Assembly (NCBI GenBank): GCA_002457295.1
Contig: NTKF01000008.1
Location: forward strand, 1-43,717
DNA from: Flavobacteriales bacterium MED-G22
GTDB lineage: Bacteria > Bacteroidota > Bacteroidia > Flavobacteriales > Flavobacteriaceae
Length of the DNA: 43,717 nt
Reading direction: 5' to 3'
Shown: piece after piece, positions 9,107 to 18,283 of the stretch
Numbering within the stretch: the first letter of the stretch is position 1
How the letters are laid out: every line of letters starts with the position of its first letter
Position numbers and translations under genes: made by a program
Notes under the pieces: model-generated
What the model was told of the DNA's origin: nothing
The model's input: the letters and a program-made list of their open reading frames with translations, nothing else
Databases searched by the model: none

Positions 9107-10393
9107 TTAAAATGCGTCTAAAATTTTTTCCAAAGCGATTCCGCGTGACCCTTTTAGAAGTAATGTAGTAACATTAGAGGGGTTTTCTACAAAATAGTCG
9201 CGCAAAACTTCACTGGCTTCAAAGATCTTTATTTTTGAATGTTCTATTTCTAATTGTGGCCAAAGACTACCTACTAAATAGATCTCTTCAAATTTCATTG
9301 CTAGTGCTTGAAATACTATTTTTTGATGTTCTTCAAAAGCCTCTACCCCCAATTCTAACATGTCTCCTAAAATGATTCCTTTACTCTCGGCTTTTTTTTG
9401 AGCAAAACTCATCAAGGCAGCCTTTGTACTTGTTGGATTGGCATTATAGGCATCTAAAACAAAAGAATACTTGCCTTTTTGAATCAATTGTGATCGATTG
9501 GCTTGTGTTTCGAAACAACTTAAAGCGCTAGAAATCTGCTCTAAGGATACACCTAAATGAATCCCTAATGCGGTGGCTGCAGCAATATTTGGTAAATTAT
9601 AGGCTCCATAAAGAGGGCAACATAGTTTCCTGTTTGAAAAGTGGATACATAATTCATCATCAATCGCATCTGAATATTGGATACAATAGTCGTTAGTAGA
9701 ATTTTTTCCAAACCGAATGACAGAATATGTTCCTACAGCCTTTTCTTGTTCAGCATCATCGGCATGCACTAAAATATTTCCTTTATTTTCAGTAAGATAG
9801 CGATAAAGCTCTGTTTTTCCTTTTATAACTCCATCTAGTCCGCCAAATCCTTCTAGGTGCGCTTTTCCAAAATTAGTGATGTATCCCCAATCAGGGGCAG
9901 CAATTTTGCAGAGAAAAGCAATTTCCCCTTGATGATTGGCACCCATTTCAACTATACCAAATTGAGTTGTTTCTTTCAATTTAAGGAGAGTAAGTGGCAC
10001 CCCTATGTGATTATTCAAGTTGCCTTCTGTTGCTTGACAACTAAAATTTTCTGATAGGATGGTTTTGATTAATTCTTTGGTGGTAGTCTTACCGTTGCTT
10101 CCTGTAATTGAAATAATAGTAGTCTTACATTTTTTTCTATGAAAATGCGCAAGCTCTTGTAGTTTTTTTAAGACATCGTCTACAAAAAAGATTTTGTCAG
10201 TTCTGTCTTTTAAAGCCGGTCGATCAACAACTGCTGCTATGGCACCTTTTGAAAGTGCATCAAGAGCAAAATCATTGCCATCAAAATGATCACCTTTTAG
10301 GGCAAAGTAAATTTTTTTACTAAGTGTGTTTCGGGTATCTGTGGCTATTCCATCAGATGATTTGAAGAGTGCGTAAAGCGCTGTTATATCCAT
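9107..10393 (-). CDS. murF: UDP-MurNAc-tripeptide--D-Ala-D-Ala ligase
   Basis: A 428-residue Mur ligase that adds D-Ala-D-Ala to UDP-MurNAc-tripeptide, the last cytoplasmic step of peptidoglycan precursor synthesis. The N-terminal domain carries DTRNTLSKKIYFALKG, typical of MurF. The ATP-binding loop SITGSNGKTTTKEL is at about residues 95-108, followed by EGNLNNHIGVPLTLL and FGIVEMGANHQGEI. The C-terminal domain has LDAYNANPTS, the MurF signature. The gene lies 31 nt after gldJ, a pairing common in flavobacteria, and not in a dcw cluster. Confidence 0.95.
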   Translation of the reverse strand: MDITALYALFKSSDGIATDTRNTLSKKIYFALKGDHFDGNDFALDALSKGAIAAVVDRPALKDRTDKIFFVDDVLKKLQELAHFHRKKCKTTIISITGSNGKTTTKELIKTILSENFSCQATEGNLNNHIGVPLTLLKLKETTQFGIVEMGANHQGEIAFLCKIAAPDWGYITNFGKAHLEGFGGLDGVIKGKTELYRYLTENKGNILVHADDAEQEKAVGTYSVIRFGKNSTNDYCIQYSDAIDDELCIHFSNRKLCCPLYGAYNLPNIAAATALGIHLGVSLEQISSALSCFETQANRSQLIQKGKYSFVLDAYNANPTSTKAALMSFAQKKAESKGIILGDMLELGVEAFEEHQKIVFQALAMKFEEIYLVGSLWPQLEIEHSKIKIFEASEVLRDYFVENPSNVTTLLLKGSRGIALEKILDAF

Positions 10394-10424
10394 AGCTTGG
10401 CAACTTCAAGAAAGGGCTATAGTG

Positions 10425-12095
10425 CTATCCTCTTCTTCTTTTATGGCGTGCCGTTTTCTTGACTTTACTTTTAGAACCAAGCCTAGACATGGCACAACGA
10501 AATCCGATGTAATCAGTAGCCATATATTGTGGAAGATAACGTCTTTGTGCTGGATCAAGCCAATAGGCTCGATCACGCCATGAACCTCCTTTGAATACGC
10601 GTACCTCGTCAGAAATCAAAGTAGTTCTTTTTGGAGAACTATCAATAGTAGCTACTAGGTTACCTTCATCATCATAGGAAGCTTTTGGTGTATTAGGAGC
10701 ATCATACATGACTGTTGTTTCTGGGCGATTTGAATTTTCATTACTGCTCCCATCACCAAACTTCCTCGAAGATTCAATATCTCCGTCTCTGAAATTACGA
10801 TTGTCACTTTCAGAAAAATTTTGTCTCAAAAAGGTTTCTTCTTCGTCAACAGGCATTTGTTTTAGTTCCCCTGGCAGTCTTTTTAATAAAACTTTTCCAT
10901 TGGGAAGGGTGTCAAAAACAAGCTGGTCAGGCGAAATTACTTCAGCTTTTCCATCTTCTCCCAAAACACTTTTTAAATATACATTACCTCTGTAGTAATT
11001 AAAGTCGTTTGCTTCGTCATCAATAATAGGTCGATACACATCAGAAACCCATTCTGCAACATTCCCTGCCATGTCATATATTCCAAAATCATTGGGGGGG
11101 TATTGCTTTACTTGGATAGTGATATCAGCACCATCATCAGACCATCCAGCAATTCCACCATAATCTCCTTTTCCTAATTTAAAGTTAGCCAGTTGATCAC
11201 CTTCTGTTCTTCGTTCACTTGAACGGGTATATTCTCCCGACCAAGGGTATTTTTTCTTTCCTCTGTAAGTATTATATTCACGATCACCAACTAAGGCTAG
11301 AGCCGCATATTCCCATTCTGATTCTGTGGGTAGTCTGTAGGAAGGAAGTAGCACTCCCTTTTCAGTACTGGCGTAATTATTAACCAAGGAATCACCCACT
11401 TTGATTTGTCCTTTTTTTCCGATAAGACTGTCCATTTTGTTTCCATAGGCAGTCTCCGGACGTTTTAAGTATGCTGCTGTGCTAAATGTACTATTGGCCT
11501 CAATTTCGGTATAGCGAACGTCTTTTTGAATATAAGATTCTCTTTCTAAAAAATATTCATTTACCCGATCTGTTCGCCATTCGGCATATTGAACTGCCTG
11601 CAACCAATTGACACCCACCACAGGATATTCTGCATAGGCAGGATGTCTAAGATAATTTGTTGTAAGTTCTTCTAAATACCCTAGTTGGTTTCTCCATACT
11701 AGTGTATCGGGTAGTGCCCCTTCATAAATTTGTCTATATCTAGGTTCGCTTGTTGGAAAGACGGTTTCTAACCAATCTAAATATTCCATGTACATTAGAT
11801 TAGTAACCTCAGTTTCATCAATATAAAAGGACATTACATGCTGTTGTGTAGGGGTATTATTCCAATCGTGAAGCACATCATCTTGCACTTGCCCTTTAGT
11901 GAAGGTTCCTCCTTCTATGAAAACAAGACCAGGTCCTGTTTCTTGATCGTCAAAATCAATATTGTATTGAAATCCCCCTTTTTTCGAATTAATATCCCAA
12001 CCTGTGCCTCGTGAAACGTTACCACCACCACAACCTACTAAGAGAAGTAGGGGGGTAATAAGTAGTCCCAACTGGCTTAAAACATTCATTTTCAT
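10425..12095 (-). CDS. gldJ: gliding motility lipoprotein GldJ
   Basis: A 556-residue lipoprotein (lipobox LLVGC, Cys22) of the formylglycine-generating-enzyme-like fold: GLVFIEGGTFTKG near the N-terminus, FYIDETEVTNLMYMEYLDW, then LPTESEWEYAAL, GNVAEWVSDVY and a C-terminal FKGGSWRDRAYWL ... GFRCAMSR. GldJ is required for gliding and for type IX secretion and forms rings with GldK. The basic C-terminal tail matches the extension known to matter for GldK stability in Flavobacterium johnsoniae. As in other GldJ proteins the domain is used structurally; catalytic activity is not expected. It is the first gene of the gldJ-murF-lipoprotein unit and is divergent from porV. Confidence 0.95.
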   Translation of the reverse strand: MKMNVLSQLGLLITPLLLLVGCGGGNVSRGTGWDINSKKGGFQYNIDFDDQETGPGLVFIEGGTFTKGQVQDDVLHDWNNTPTQQHVMSFYIDETEVTNLMYMEYLDWLETVFPTSEPRYRQIYEGALPDTLVWRNQLGYLEELTTNYLRHPAYAEYPVVGVNWLQAVQYAEWRTDRVNEYFLERESYIQKDVRYTEIEANSTFSTAAYLKRPETAYGNKMDSLIGKKGQIKVGDSLVNNYASTEKGVLLPSYRLPTESEWEYAALALVGDREYNTYRGKKKYPWSGEYTRSSERRTEGDQLANFKLGKGDYGGIAGWSDDGADITIQVKQYPPNDFGIYDMAGNVAEWVSDVYRPIIDDEANDFNYYRGNVYLKSVLGEDGKAEVISPDQLVFDTLPNGKVLLKRLPGELKQMPVDEEETFLRQNFSESDNRNFRDGDIESSRKFGDGSSNENSNRPETTVMYDAPNTPKASYDDEGNLVATIDSSPKRTTLISDEVRVFKGGSWRDRAYWLDPAQRRYLPQYMATDYIGFRCAMSRLGSKSKVKKTARHKRRRG

Positions 12096-12298
12096 CTAGT
12101 TATTTTATGTTTTAATAGGTGCAAGATAATCAAAACTTTAAATATTGTTTTGTAAAAATTAATAATAATCTTGCCCTACAACACTTGAAAAACGACAAAA
12201 AGTGTGCTTTATTGTATCTGTTCCTCTTAGATTTTTTAATTTTTTTTATATCCACAAGAATTAACGTTTTTTTACGTTATACTTAGGCAAGATTTAAT
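12096..12298. promoter_or_regulatory. divergent gldJ/porV control region
   Basis: These 203 bp must hold both promoters. GCAAGAT occurs at 12121-12127 (+), 12178-12184 (-) and 12287-12293 (+), each preceded by TAGG with zero or one extra base. A 6-bp inverted repeat TAACGT/ACGTTA (12262-12267 and 12274-12279, separated by six T) lies just before a weak -7-like TATACTTA upstream of porV. These are candidate operator sites; nothing identifies the regulator. Confidence 0.35.
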
Positions 12299-13489
12299 AT
12301 GAAACTAAAGCAAATCAATTATACTTTTTTGTTGAGCTTGATGGCTTCATTCTTAATGGCTCAAAATAGCAGTCGTGTCATTACTAGAGGAGTTCCCTTT
12401 TTGATGATTACACCTGATGCAAGGGCTGCTGGGATGGGCGACCTGGGTGTGGCTACCACTGCTGATGCTTACTCGCAACATTGGAATCCTGCAAAATATG
12501 TTTTTACAGAAGTAGAATCTAGCTTAGGCTTTAGTTATACACCCTATTTAAGTAAACTTGTCAATGACATTTTTTTGGGAAATCTTACTTACTACAAAAA
12601 AAACTCTGAACGAAGTGCTTGGGCAGGAAGTTTGAAATATTACAGTTTTGGAGACATACAATATAACGAATTGATAGGAGGTAAAATTATTGAGCAGGGA
12701 ACGGAAAGACCCTATGAATTGACATTTGATGTTTCTTATGCTTTAAAATTGAGTGAAAAATTTGGCATGTCTGTGGCAGGAAGATATATTCGGTCTGATC
12801 TAAAAACAAGAAATGAAGGAGATTCGAATGCAGCCAGCTCGCTGGGGATTGATATTTCTGGTTTTTACAGAAGCGATCCCTTTGATTGGGGAAGCCAAAG
12901 TATGTTATTTCGATCTGGTTTCAATATTTCCAATATAGGTCCTCGTTTAAGCTATGACGTTGGAGGAGATAAGAGTTTTATTCCTACAAATTTAAAACTA
13001 GGCTTTGGTGTTGACTTTCTGTTTGATGCTTCTAATACTTTTGGAGTTTATACAGAATTTAATAAGCTACTTGTACCAAGTCCAATTCCATCCTATGACG
13101 AGTCTGGAAACTATCTGGGTTATCGACAACCAGATATTGACTTTTTAAATGGGATTATTACTTCATTTAACGATGCTCAAGGTGGCATAACTGAAGAACT
13201 TCAGGAAATTACATATGCAATTGGTTTTGAATACCGTTTAGAATCAGTTTTTGCCTTACGAACTGGTTATTTTCACGAAAGTATTCAAAAGGGATCAAGG
13301 CGATATTTAACAATGGGAACTGGCTTTAGTCTTAGTGCGTTTGATGTAGATATCTCTTATTTATTTTCAACATCAAATGTGAGAAGTCCGTTAGACAACA
13401 CGTTGAGATTTTCATTGACACTGTTATTAGGAAACGTTACAGTAAATACAGATGATCAAGAATTGACTCAACCTAATGAGTTGAATTAA
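12299..13489 (+). CDS. porV: type IX secretion outer membrane protein PorV
   Basis: A 396-residue outer-membrane beta-barrel protein. The signal peptide ends at SFLMAQ. The family hallmark PDARAAGMGDLGVATTADAY follows, with HWNPAKY, and later GFEYRLESVFALRTGYFHES and a C-terminal strand pattern. PorV (LptO) is the shuttle subunit that collects substrates leaving the T9SS translocon and works with the sortase-like PorU. The neighbouring gldJ supports the assignment. Unlike Flavobacterium johnsoniae, no porU lies between gldJ and porV here. Confidence 0.92.
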   Translation: MKLKQINYTFLLSLMASFLMAQNSSRVITRGVPFLMITPDARAAGMGDLGVATTADAYSQHWNPAKYVFTEVESSLGFSYTPYLSKLVNDIFLGNLTYYKKNSERSAWAGSLKYYSFGDIQYNELIGGKIIEQGTERPYELTFDVSYALKLSEKFGMSVAGRYIRSDLKTRNEGDSNAASSLGIDISGFYRSDPFDWGSQSMLFRSGFNISNIGPRLSYDVGGDKSFIPTNLKLGFGVDFLFDASNTFGVYTEFNKLLVPSPIPSYDESGNYLGYRQPDIDFLNGIITSFNDAQGGITEELQEITYAIGFEYRLESVFALRTGYFHESIQKGSRRYLTMGTGFSLSAFDVDISYLFSTSNVRSPLDNTLRFSLTLLLGNVTVNTDDQELTQPNELN

Positions 13490-13525
13490 TTTTGATGATT
13501 ATTTTACCTATATCTTTTTAATCAG

Positions 13526-13533
13526 TAATTTTG
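13526..13533 (+). promoter_or_regulatory. -7 promoter element TAATTTTG
   Basis: TAATTTTG fits TAnnTTTG and lies 35 bp before pdhA, in the 79-bp gap after porV. No clear -33 TTG at the usual distance. Confidence 0.35.
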
Positions 13534-13568
13534 TAAGACAATTTGACGAAACCAAAGGATAATATTTA

Positions 13569-14567
13569 ATGAAAAAAATCACCAAACAAACGTACCGAAA
13601 TTGGTATGAGAATATGCTTTTTTGGCGCAAATTTGAGGACAAATTAGCGGCCGTTTATATACAGCAAAAAGTTCGTGGTTTTCTACATTTATATAATGGT
13701 CAAGAGGCTGTTTTAGCAGGAGCACTCCATGCAATGGAAATAGGAAAGGACAGAATGATTACAGCTTACAGGAACCATGTGCAACCCATTGGAATGGGAG
13801 TTGACCCTAAACGTGTGATGGCAGAACTCTATGGAAAAGCGACAGGTACTTCGATGGGATTAGGAGGATCGATGCATATTTTTTCTAAAGAACATCTATT
13901 CCATGGAGGTCATGGTATTGTGGGAGGTCAAATACCATTAGGAGCAGGAATGGCCTTTGGTGATAAATATTTTAAAAGAGACAATGTGACTCTTTGTTTT
14001 TTAGGAGATGGCGCAGTTCGTCAAGGATCATTACACGAAACACTCAACCTAGCCACACTTTGGCAATTGCCTGTGGTATTTGGAGTCGAAAATAACGGTT
14101 ATGCGATGGGAACCTCTGTAGAACGAACAGCCTCTCATACTGAAATATGGAAACTAGGGTTAGGGTATGACATGCCCTGCGAACCTGTGGATGGTATGGA
14201 TCCAGAAGCAGTTGCTAAAACACTTGATAAGGCTATTAAAAGAGCCAGAAGTGGTGGTGGCCCCTCATTTTTAGAACTAAAAACGTATCGTTATAGAGGT
14301 CACTCAATGTCGGATGCGCAACACTACAGAACAAAAGAAGAAGTTGAGCAATACAAAAAAATTGATCCTATAACCAAAGTAAAAGAGATATTATTGAGTA
14401 AAAAATATGCTACTCAAAATGAAATTGATGCAATTGATCTAGGGGTGAAAGAAAGAGTAGCTGACTGTGAAAAATTTGCAGAAGAATCTCCCTATCCGGA
14501 AAAGCAAGTCATGTATGATGCTGTTTATGAACAAACAGACTATCCATTCCTTAAGCATAAATTATAG
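13569..14567 (+). CDS. pdhA: pyruvate dehydrogenase E1 component, alpha subunit
   Basis: A 332-residue thiamine-diphosphate enzyme subunit for oxidative decarboxylation of pyruvate. It carries the Mg/ThDP motif GDGAVRQGSLHETLN ending in GVENN (about residues 146-178), the GLGGSMHIF and HGIVGGQIPLGAG blocks, and the phosphorylation-loop-like TYRYRGHSMSDAQHYR. Its size fits a separate alpha subunit, so a beta subunit must be encoded elsewhere; none is in the window. It is followed after 3 nt by the E2 gene, a known flavobacterial arrangement. Confidence 0.93.
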   Translation: MKKITKQTYRNWYENMLFWRKFEDKLAAVYIQQKVRGFLHLYNGQEAVLAGALHAMEIGKDRMITAYRNHVQPIGMGVDPKRVMAELYGKATGTSMGLGGSMHIFSKEHLFHGGHGIVGGQIPLGAGMAFGDKYFKRDNVTLCFLGDGAVRQGSLHETLNLATLWQLPVVFGVENNGYAMGTSVERTASHTEIWKLGLGYDMPCEPVDGMDPEAVAKTLDKAIKRARSGGGPSFLELKTYRYRGHSMSDAQHYRTKEEVEQYKKIDPITKVKEILLSKKYATQNEIDAIDLGVKERVADCEKFAEESPYPEKQVMYDAVYEQTDYPFLKHKL

Positions 14568-14570
14568 AAT

Positions 14571-16202
14571 ATGGCAATAAAAGTGAATATGCCGCGATTA
14601 AGCGACACCATGGAAGAAGGAACAGTTGCCCAATGGTTCAAGAAGGTGGGTGATAACGTCAAAGAAGGAGATATTTTAGCTGAAATTGAAACCGATAAGG
14701 CAACAATGGAATTTGAATCATTCAACGAAGGTGTTCTACTTCATATTGGAATTGAAACAGGAGGCACCGCGCCTGTTGATTCTCTTTTAGCCGTTATTGG
14801 AGAAAAAGGAGAAGATATTACTGACATACTTAATGGAGCAGGCATAGAAGAGGGATCTACCGAGGGGGAATCAGAAGAAAATAAAAAGGATGATGAAACT
14901 ACAAAACCTTCTGCTGATGTGGCCATGCCAGAGGGGGCTCAGGTAATTACAATGCCACGTTTGAGCGATACAATGGAAGAAGGTACAGTGGCTACGTGGC
15001 TCAAAAAAGTAGGCGATTCTATAAAAGAAGGAGATATTCTTGCTGAAATAGAAACAGATAAAGCGACTATGGAATTTGAGTCTTTCTATGCTGGGACTCT
15101 GTTGTATGTGGGTATGAATGAAGGGGAATCAGCTCCTGTAGATAGTATTCTTGCAGTTATAGGTGAGCCTGGTACTCCTGTAGACCAGGTGTTGACAGCA
15201 TTCAAATCAAAAAATGAGTTACCCAATATAGTTGCAGAAGAAACCGCTCCCAAGGCTATTGCAGTCTCTGCTCCACCACCTGTAGAAAAACCTTCAGTTA
15301 CATCTAAAACGGAAATGTCAAAACCTATTGTATCCTTTGCTTCTACAACTAATGGTAGGGTGATAGCCTCCCCTTTAGCTAAAAAACTTGCAGCTGAAAA
15401 AGGATTCAATTTAAGTCTAATCCAAGGTACAGGGGAACAAGGAAGAATAATAAAAAGGGATATTGATAATTATCGACCCACTGATAGTATACAAACACAG
15501 CCTTTTGTGCCCAGTGGTACAGAATCTGTGACTGAAATTGCAAATTCCCAAATGCGCAAAACTATTGCTAAACGGCTTGCAGCATCTAAATTTTCAGCTC
15601 CACACTATTACTTAGGTGTTGAATTTGATATGGATAACGCCATTTCATTTAGAAATCAATACAATAGTCTCCCTGATACTAAAATATCTTTCAATGATAT
15701 TGTGGTCAAGGCAGTTGCTATAGCTTTGAAACACCACCCACAAGTAAATGCAAAGTGGGAAGAGCATCAAATCACACAATTTCACCATGTTCATGTTGGT
15801 GTTGCTGTGGCTGTTGAAGATGGCCTAGTAGTGCCAGTAGTTAAATTTACAGATGAGCAGTCACTCACCCAAATAGGGGCTTCAGTTAAAGATTACGCCC
15901 TTCGTGCTCGAGATAAAAAATTGAAGCCTGATGAAATGGATGGAAGCACGTTTACAATCTCCAATTTAGGAATGTTTGGCATTCAAGAATTTACTTCCAT
16001 AATAAATCAACCAAATGGGGCCATTTTATCTGTTGGTGCCATTGTTCAAAAGCCTGTGGTGAAAGAAGGAGCTATTGTTGTGGGTAATACGATGAAACTT
16101 ACCTTGGCTTGTGATCATCGAGTGGTTGACGGTGCCACAGGATCACTATTTCTGCAAACCCTAAAAGAATATGTAGAAAACCCCATAAAACTATTGCTTT
16201 AA
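14571..16202 (+). CDS. pdhC: pyruvate dehydrogenase E2, dihydrolipoamide acetyltransferase
   Basis: A 543-residue E2 subunit. Two near-identical lipoyl domains (about residues 1-80 and 124-203) each carry ETDKATMEF with the lipoylated Lys at 43 and 164. An Ala/Pro/Ser-rich linker follows, then the peripheral subunit-binding domain (about 262-300, IASPLAKKLAAEKG and GRIIKRDI), then the catalytic domain (about 315-543) with DHRVVDGA and the active-site His near 516. It transfers the acetyl group to CoA in the pyruvate dehydrogenase core. Cotranscription with pdhA is near certain. Confidence 0.95.
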   Translation: MAIKVNMPRLSDTMEEGTVAQWFKKVGDNVKEGDILAEIETDKATMEFESFNEGVLLHIGIETGGTAPVDSLLAVIGEKGEDITDILNGAGIEEGSTEGESEENKKDDETTKPSADVAMPEGAQVITMPRLSDTMEEGTVATWLKKVGDSIKEGDILAEIETDKATMEFESFYAGTLLYVGMNEGESAPVDSILAVIGEPGTPVDQVLTAFKSKNELPNIVAEETAPKAIAVSAPPPVEKPSVTSKTEMSKPIVSFASTTNGRVIASPLAKKLAAEKGFNLSLIQGTGEQGRIIKRDIDNYRPTDSIQTQPFVPSGTESVTEIANSQMRKTIAKRLAASKFSAPHYYLGVEFDMDNAISFRNQYNSLPDTKISFNDIVVKAVAIALKHHPQVNAKWEEHQITQFHHVHVGVAVAVEDGLVVPVVKFTDEQSLTQIGASVKDYALRARDKKLKPDEMDGSTFTISNLGMFGIQEFTSIINQPNGAILSVGAIVQKPVVKEGAIVVGNTMKLTLACDHRVVDGATGSLFLQTLKEYVENPIKLLL

Positions 16203-16231
16203 TTTTGTGGGTCAACATTAATTGTATTTAG

Positions 16232-16909
16232 GTGTCAAAAACACTTGTCATTACAGGAGCCAGTAGAGGAATAGGGCATGCGCTTGTGCAAGCAGCTGCT
16301 AAAGAAGGCCATAGAGTATATGCTCTTTCAAGAAACTTGAGAACACTTGACCAAACGGTTTTAGTAAAGCCAGAAGCGATAGACATAACAAATCATGAAG
16401 CAGTATCAAAATGGACCAAACAACTTCATAACAAACAAGTAAAAGTAGATGCATTAATTAACAATGCAGGAGCCTTAGTAAACAAATCTTTTAGAGATAC
16501 AGAACCTGAGGATTTTGAGGCAGTCTATCGGGTGAATGTATTTGGGTTAGCTAACTTGACAAGATTACTCTTGCCATCAATCCACCCTAAGGGACATGTG
16601 GTAAATATCAGCAGCATGGGAGGAATAGAAAAAACGGCTAAGTTCCCAGGGCTGGCAGCTTATTCCAGTAGTAAAGCTGCAGTAAATATATTAACAGAAT
16701 TATTGGCTGAAGAATATAAGTCCACTGGCCCAGCTTTCAACGGTCTAGCTTTAGGGGCAGTGCAAACCGAAATGTTGTCAGAAGCTTTTCCGGGCTTTGA
16801 AGCACCACACACCTCTGCTGATATGGCGTCTTATATTTTAAAATTTGCTCTTGAAGGGCAACACTTTTTTAACGGTAAAATAATTCCTGTAGCTAATTCT
16901 ACTCCCTAA
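16232..16909 (+). CDS. SDR family oxidoreductase
   Basis: A 225-residue short-chain dehydrogenase/reductase. The nucleotide-binding TGASRGIG is at residues 8-15, NNAG follows at about 85, SS at the catalytic Ser region (VVNISSMGG), and YSSSK with catalytic Tyr and Lys at about 145-149. It starts with GTG at 16232; the preceding 29-nt gap places it in the pdh transcription unit. Substrate unknown. It is followed by the sprT-like gene after 4 nt. Confidence 0.85.
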   Translation: MSKTLVITGASRGIGHALVQAAAKEGHRVYALSRNLRTLDQTVLVKPEAIDITNHEAVSKWTKQLHNKQVKVDALINNAGALVNKSFRDTEPEDFEAVYRVNVFGLANLTRLLLPSIHPKGHVVNISSMGGIEKTAKFPGLAAYSSSKAAVNILTELLAEEYKSTGPAFNGLALGAVQTEMLSEAFPGFEAPHTSADMASYILKFALEGQHFFNGKIIPVANSTP

Positions 16910-16913
16910 TTGT

Positions 16914-17519
16914 ATGGAGTTTACCATTCAAAATGTTGTGAAGTTTATACCGGAAGAAGCTAAAGAAAAGACTGTGCAACTTTTAGAACAGTCTAAAATT
17001 GAAATAAAAATTACGCGCAAACGTAAAACGAAGCATGGTGATTTTAGAATTAATTCTAAAGGGGAAACTCTAATTACCCTCAATGCCACTGAAAATCCCT
17101 ATCAGTTTCTTATTACCTTAATCCACGAAATGGCACATTGGTTTGCTTTTAAAACTTTTGGGAGGCATATAAAACCCCATGGAAAAGAATGGAAGCAAAG
17201 TTTTAGAGATTTGATGCTGCCTTTTTTAACTCCAAAAATTTTTCCTGAACCAGTTTTATCTCAATTAGCAAGACATTTAAAAAATCCAAAAGCGAGTGCT
17301 TCTAGTGATTTGGTTTTAGTTCAAACGTTGCGAGCCTTTGATCCTCCAAAAGAGACTATTACGGTTCTAGAGGTCCAGGAAGGTAGTTTGTTTCGATTGG
17401 AAGATGGGCGTGTTTTTTTGAGAGGAAAAAAACGAATAAAGCGTATTTTGTGCCAGGAACTTAGCACTCGAAAGGAATATCTTTTCAGTCCCGTAGCGGA
17501 AGTATATTTAAAAAACTAA
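16914..17519 (+). CDS. SprT-like zinc metalloprotease-fold protein
   Basis: A 201-residue protein with the HExxH zinc motif in LITLIHEMAHW (about residues 68-78) and a downstream third ligand candidate in HGKEWKQSFRDLM, the arrangement of SprT-like proteins. Basic N- and C-terminal parts suit nucleic-acid contact, but no classical C-terminal zinc ribbon is seen. The function in bacteria is not established. The gene converges on the mlaF-type gene and the two stop codons overlap by 4 nt (CTAA). Confidence 0.82.
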   Translation: MEFTIQNVVKFIPEEAKEKTVQLLEQSKIEIKITRKRKTKHGDFRINSKGETLITLNATENPYQFLITLIHEMAHWFAFKTFGRHIKPHGKEWKQSFRDLMLPFLTPKIFPEPVLSQLARHLKNPKASASSDLVLVQTLRAFDPPKETITVLEVQEGSLFRLEDGRVFLRGKKRIKRILCQELSTRKEYLFSPVAEVYLKN

Positions 17520-18283
17520 CGCTCTTTATTCAATTGGACTTCCCTCACTTTTTTGAGTAAATCAGAAGAATACACAAAGTGAGTTACCGCCTCATTATCG
17601 GTCTCGAAAATTTCAGATTTAGTGCCCTCCCAAGCCTTATAACCCTCCTTAAGAAATATAATTTTTTCTCCAATTTGGAGTACAGAATTCATGTCATGTG
17701 TATTGATGACCGTAGTTATATTGTATTCATGGGTTATTTCTTGAATTAATTCGTCAATTAAAATTGCCGTATTTGGATCTAAGCCAGAATTAGGTTCGTC
17801 ACAAAATAAATATTTAGGGTTCATTACTATAGCCCGCCCAATGGCGACTCTTTTTTTCATCCCACCAGAAATTTCGTCAGGCATTTTATCGTTGGCATTG
17901 ATAAGGTTGACACGTTTGATAACTTCATTTGCTCGATCAAGCATTTCATTTTCAGTTTTTTGAGTGAACATTCTCATTGGAAAAAGAATATTTTCAAGAA
18001 CTGTCATCGAATCAAACAAAGCGCTGCCTTGAAAAACCATTCCCATTTCTTGACGCAATTGAATACGTTGCTTTGTATCCATAGTTTTCAGCAATTGGCC
18101 ATCAAACAAAATACTTCCTGAATCAATTTGAAGAAGTCCCAACATGCATTTTAAAAAAACTGTTTTTCCTGAGCCACTTTGGCCAATAATCAGATTCGTT
18201 TTACCCTTTTCAAATTGAGTTGAAATACCATTTAAAACTGTGAGGTCATCGAATGATTTAAAAATGTTATCTATTACAATCAT
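17516..18283 (-). CDS. ABC transporter ATP-binding protein, MlaF-like
   Basis: A 255-residue ATPase: Walker A GQSGSGKT (residues 34-41), signature ISGGMKKRVAIGRA, Walker B YLFCDEPNSGLDP and the switch His in VINTHDMNS. The MKKR after the signature Gly-Gly is characteristic of MlaF/Ttg2A-type proteins, which power phospholipid transport between the membranes. The partner permease ends directly upstream with no gap (18284). No MlaD-type MCE gene is adjacent, so that subunit must be elsewhere. Confidence 0.88.
   Translation of the reverse strand: MIVIDNIFKSFDDLTVLNGISTQFEKGKTNLIIGQSGSGKTVFLKCMLGLLQIDSGSILFDGQLLKTMDTKQRIQLRQEMGMVFQGSALFDSMTVLENILFPMRMFTQKTENEMLDRANEVIKRVNLINANDKMPDEISGGMKKRVAIGRAIVMNPKYLFCDEPNSGLDPNTAILIDELIQEITHEYNITTVINTHDMNSVLQIGEKIIFLKEGYKAWEGTKSEIFETDNEAVTHFVYSSDLLKKVREVQLNKER

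Noticed and set aside
14571..15200. Long direct repeat in DNA, possibly a duplication or mobile sequence
   Set aside because: It is explained by two tandem lipoyl domains of the E2 subunit.
15086..15409. Long antisense frames within pdhC and similar frames inside other genes (for example 5930-6151, 25885-26217, 38405-38722)
   Set aside because: They lie wholly inside well-supported genes, have low-complexity or implausible composition, and show no start context of their own.
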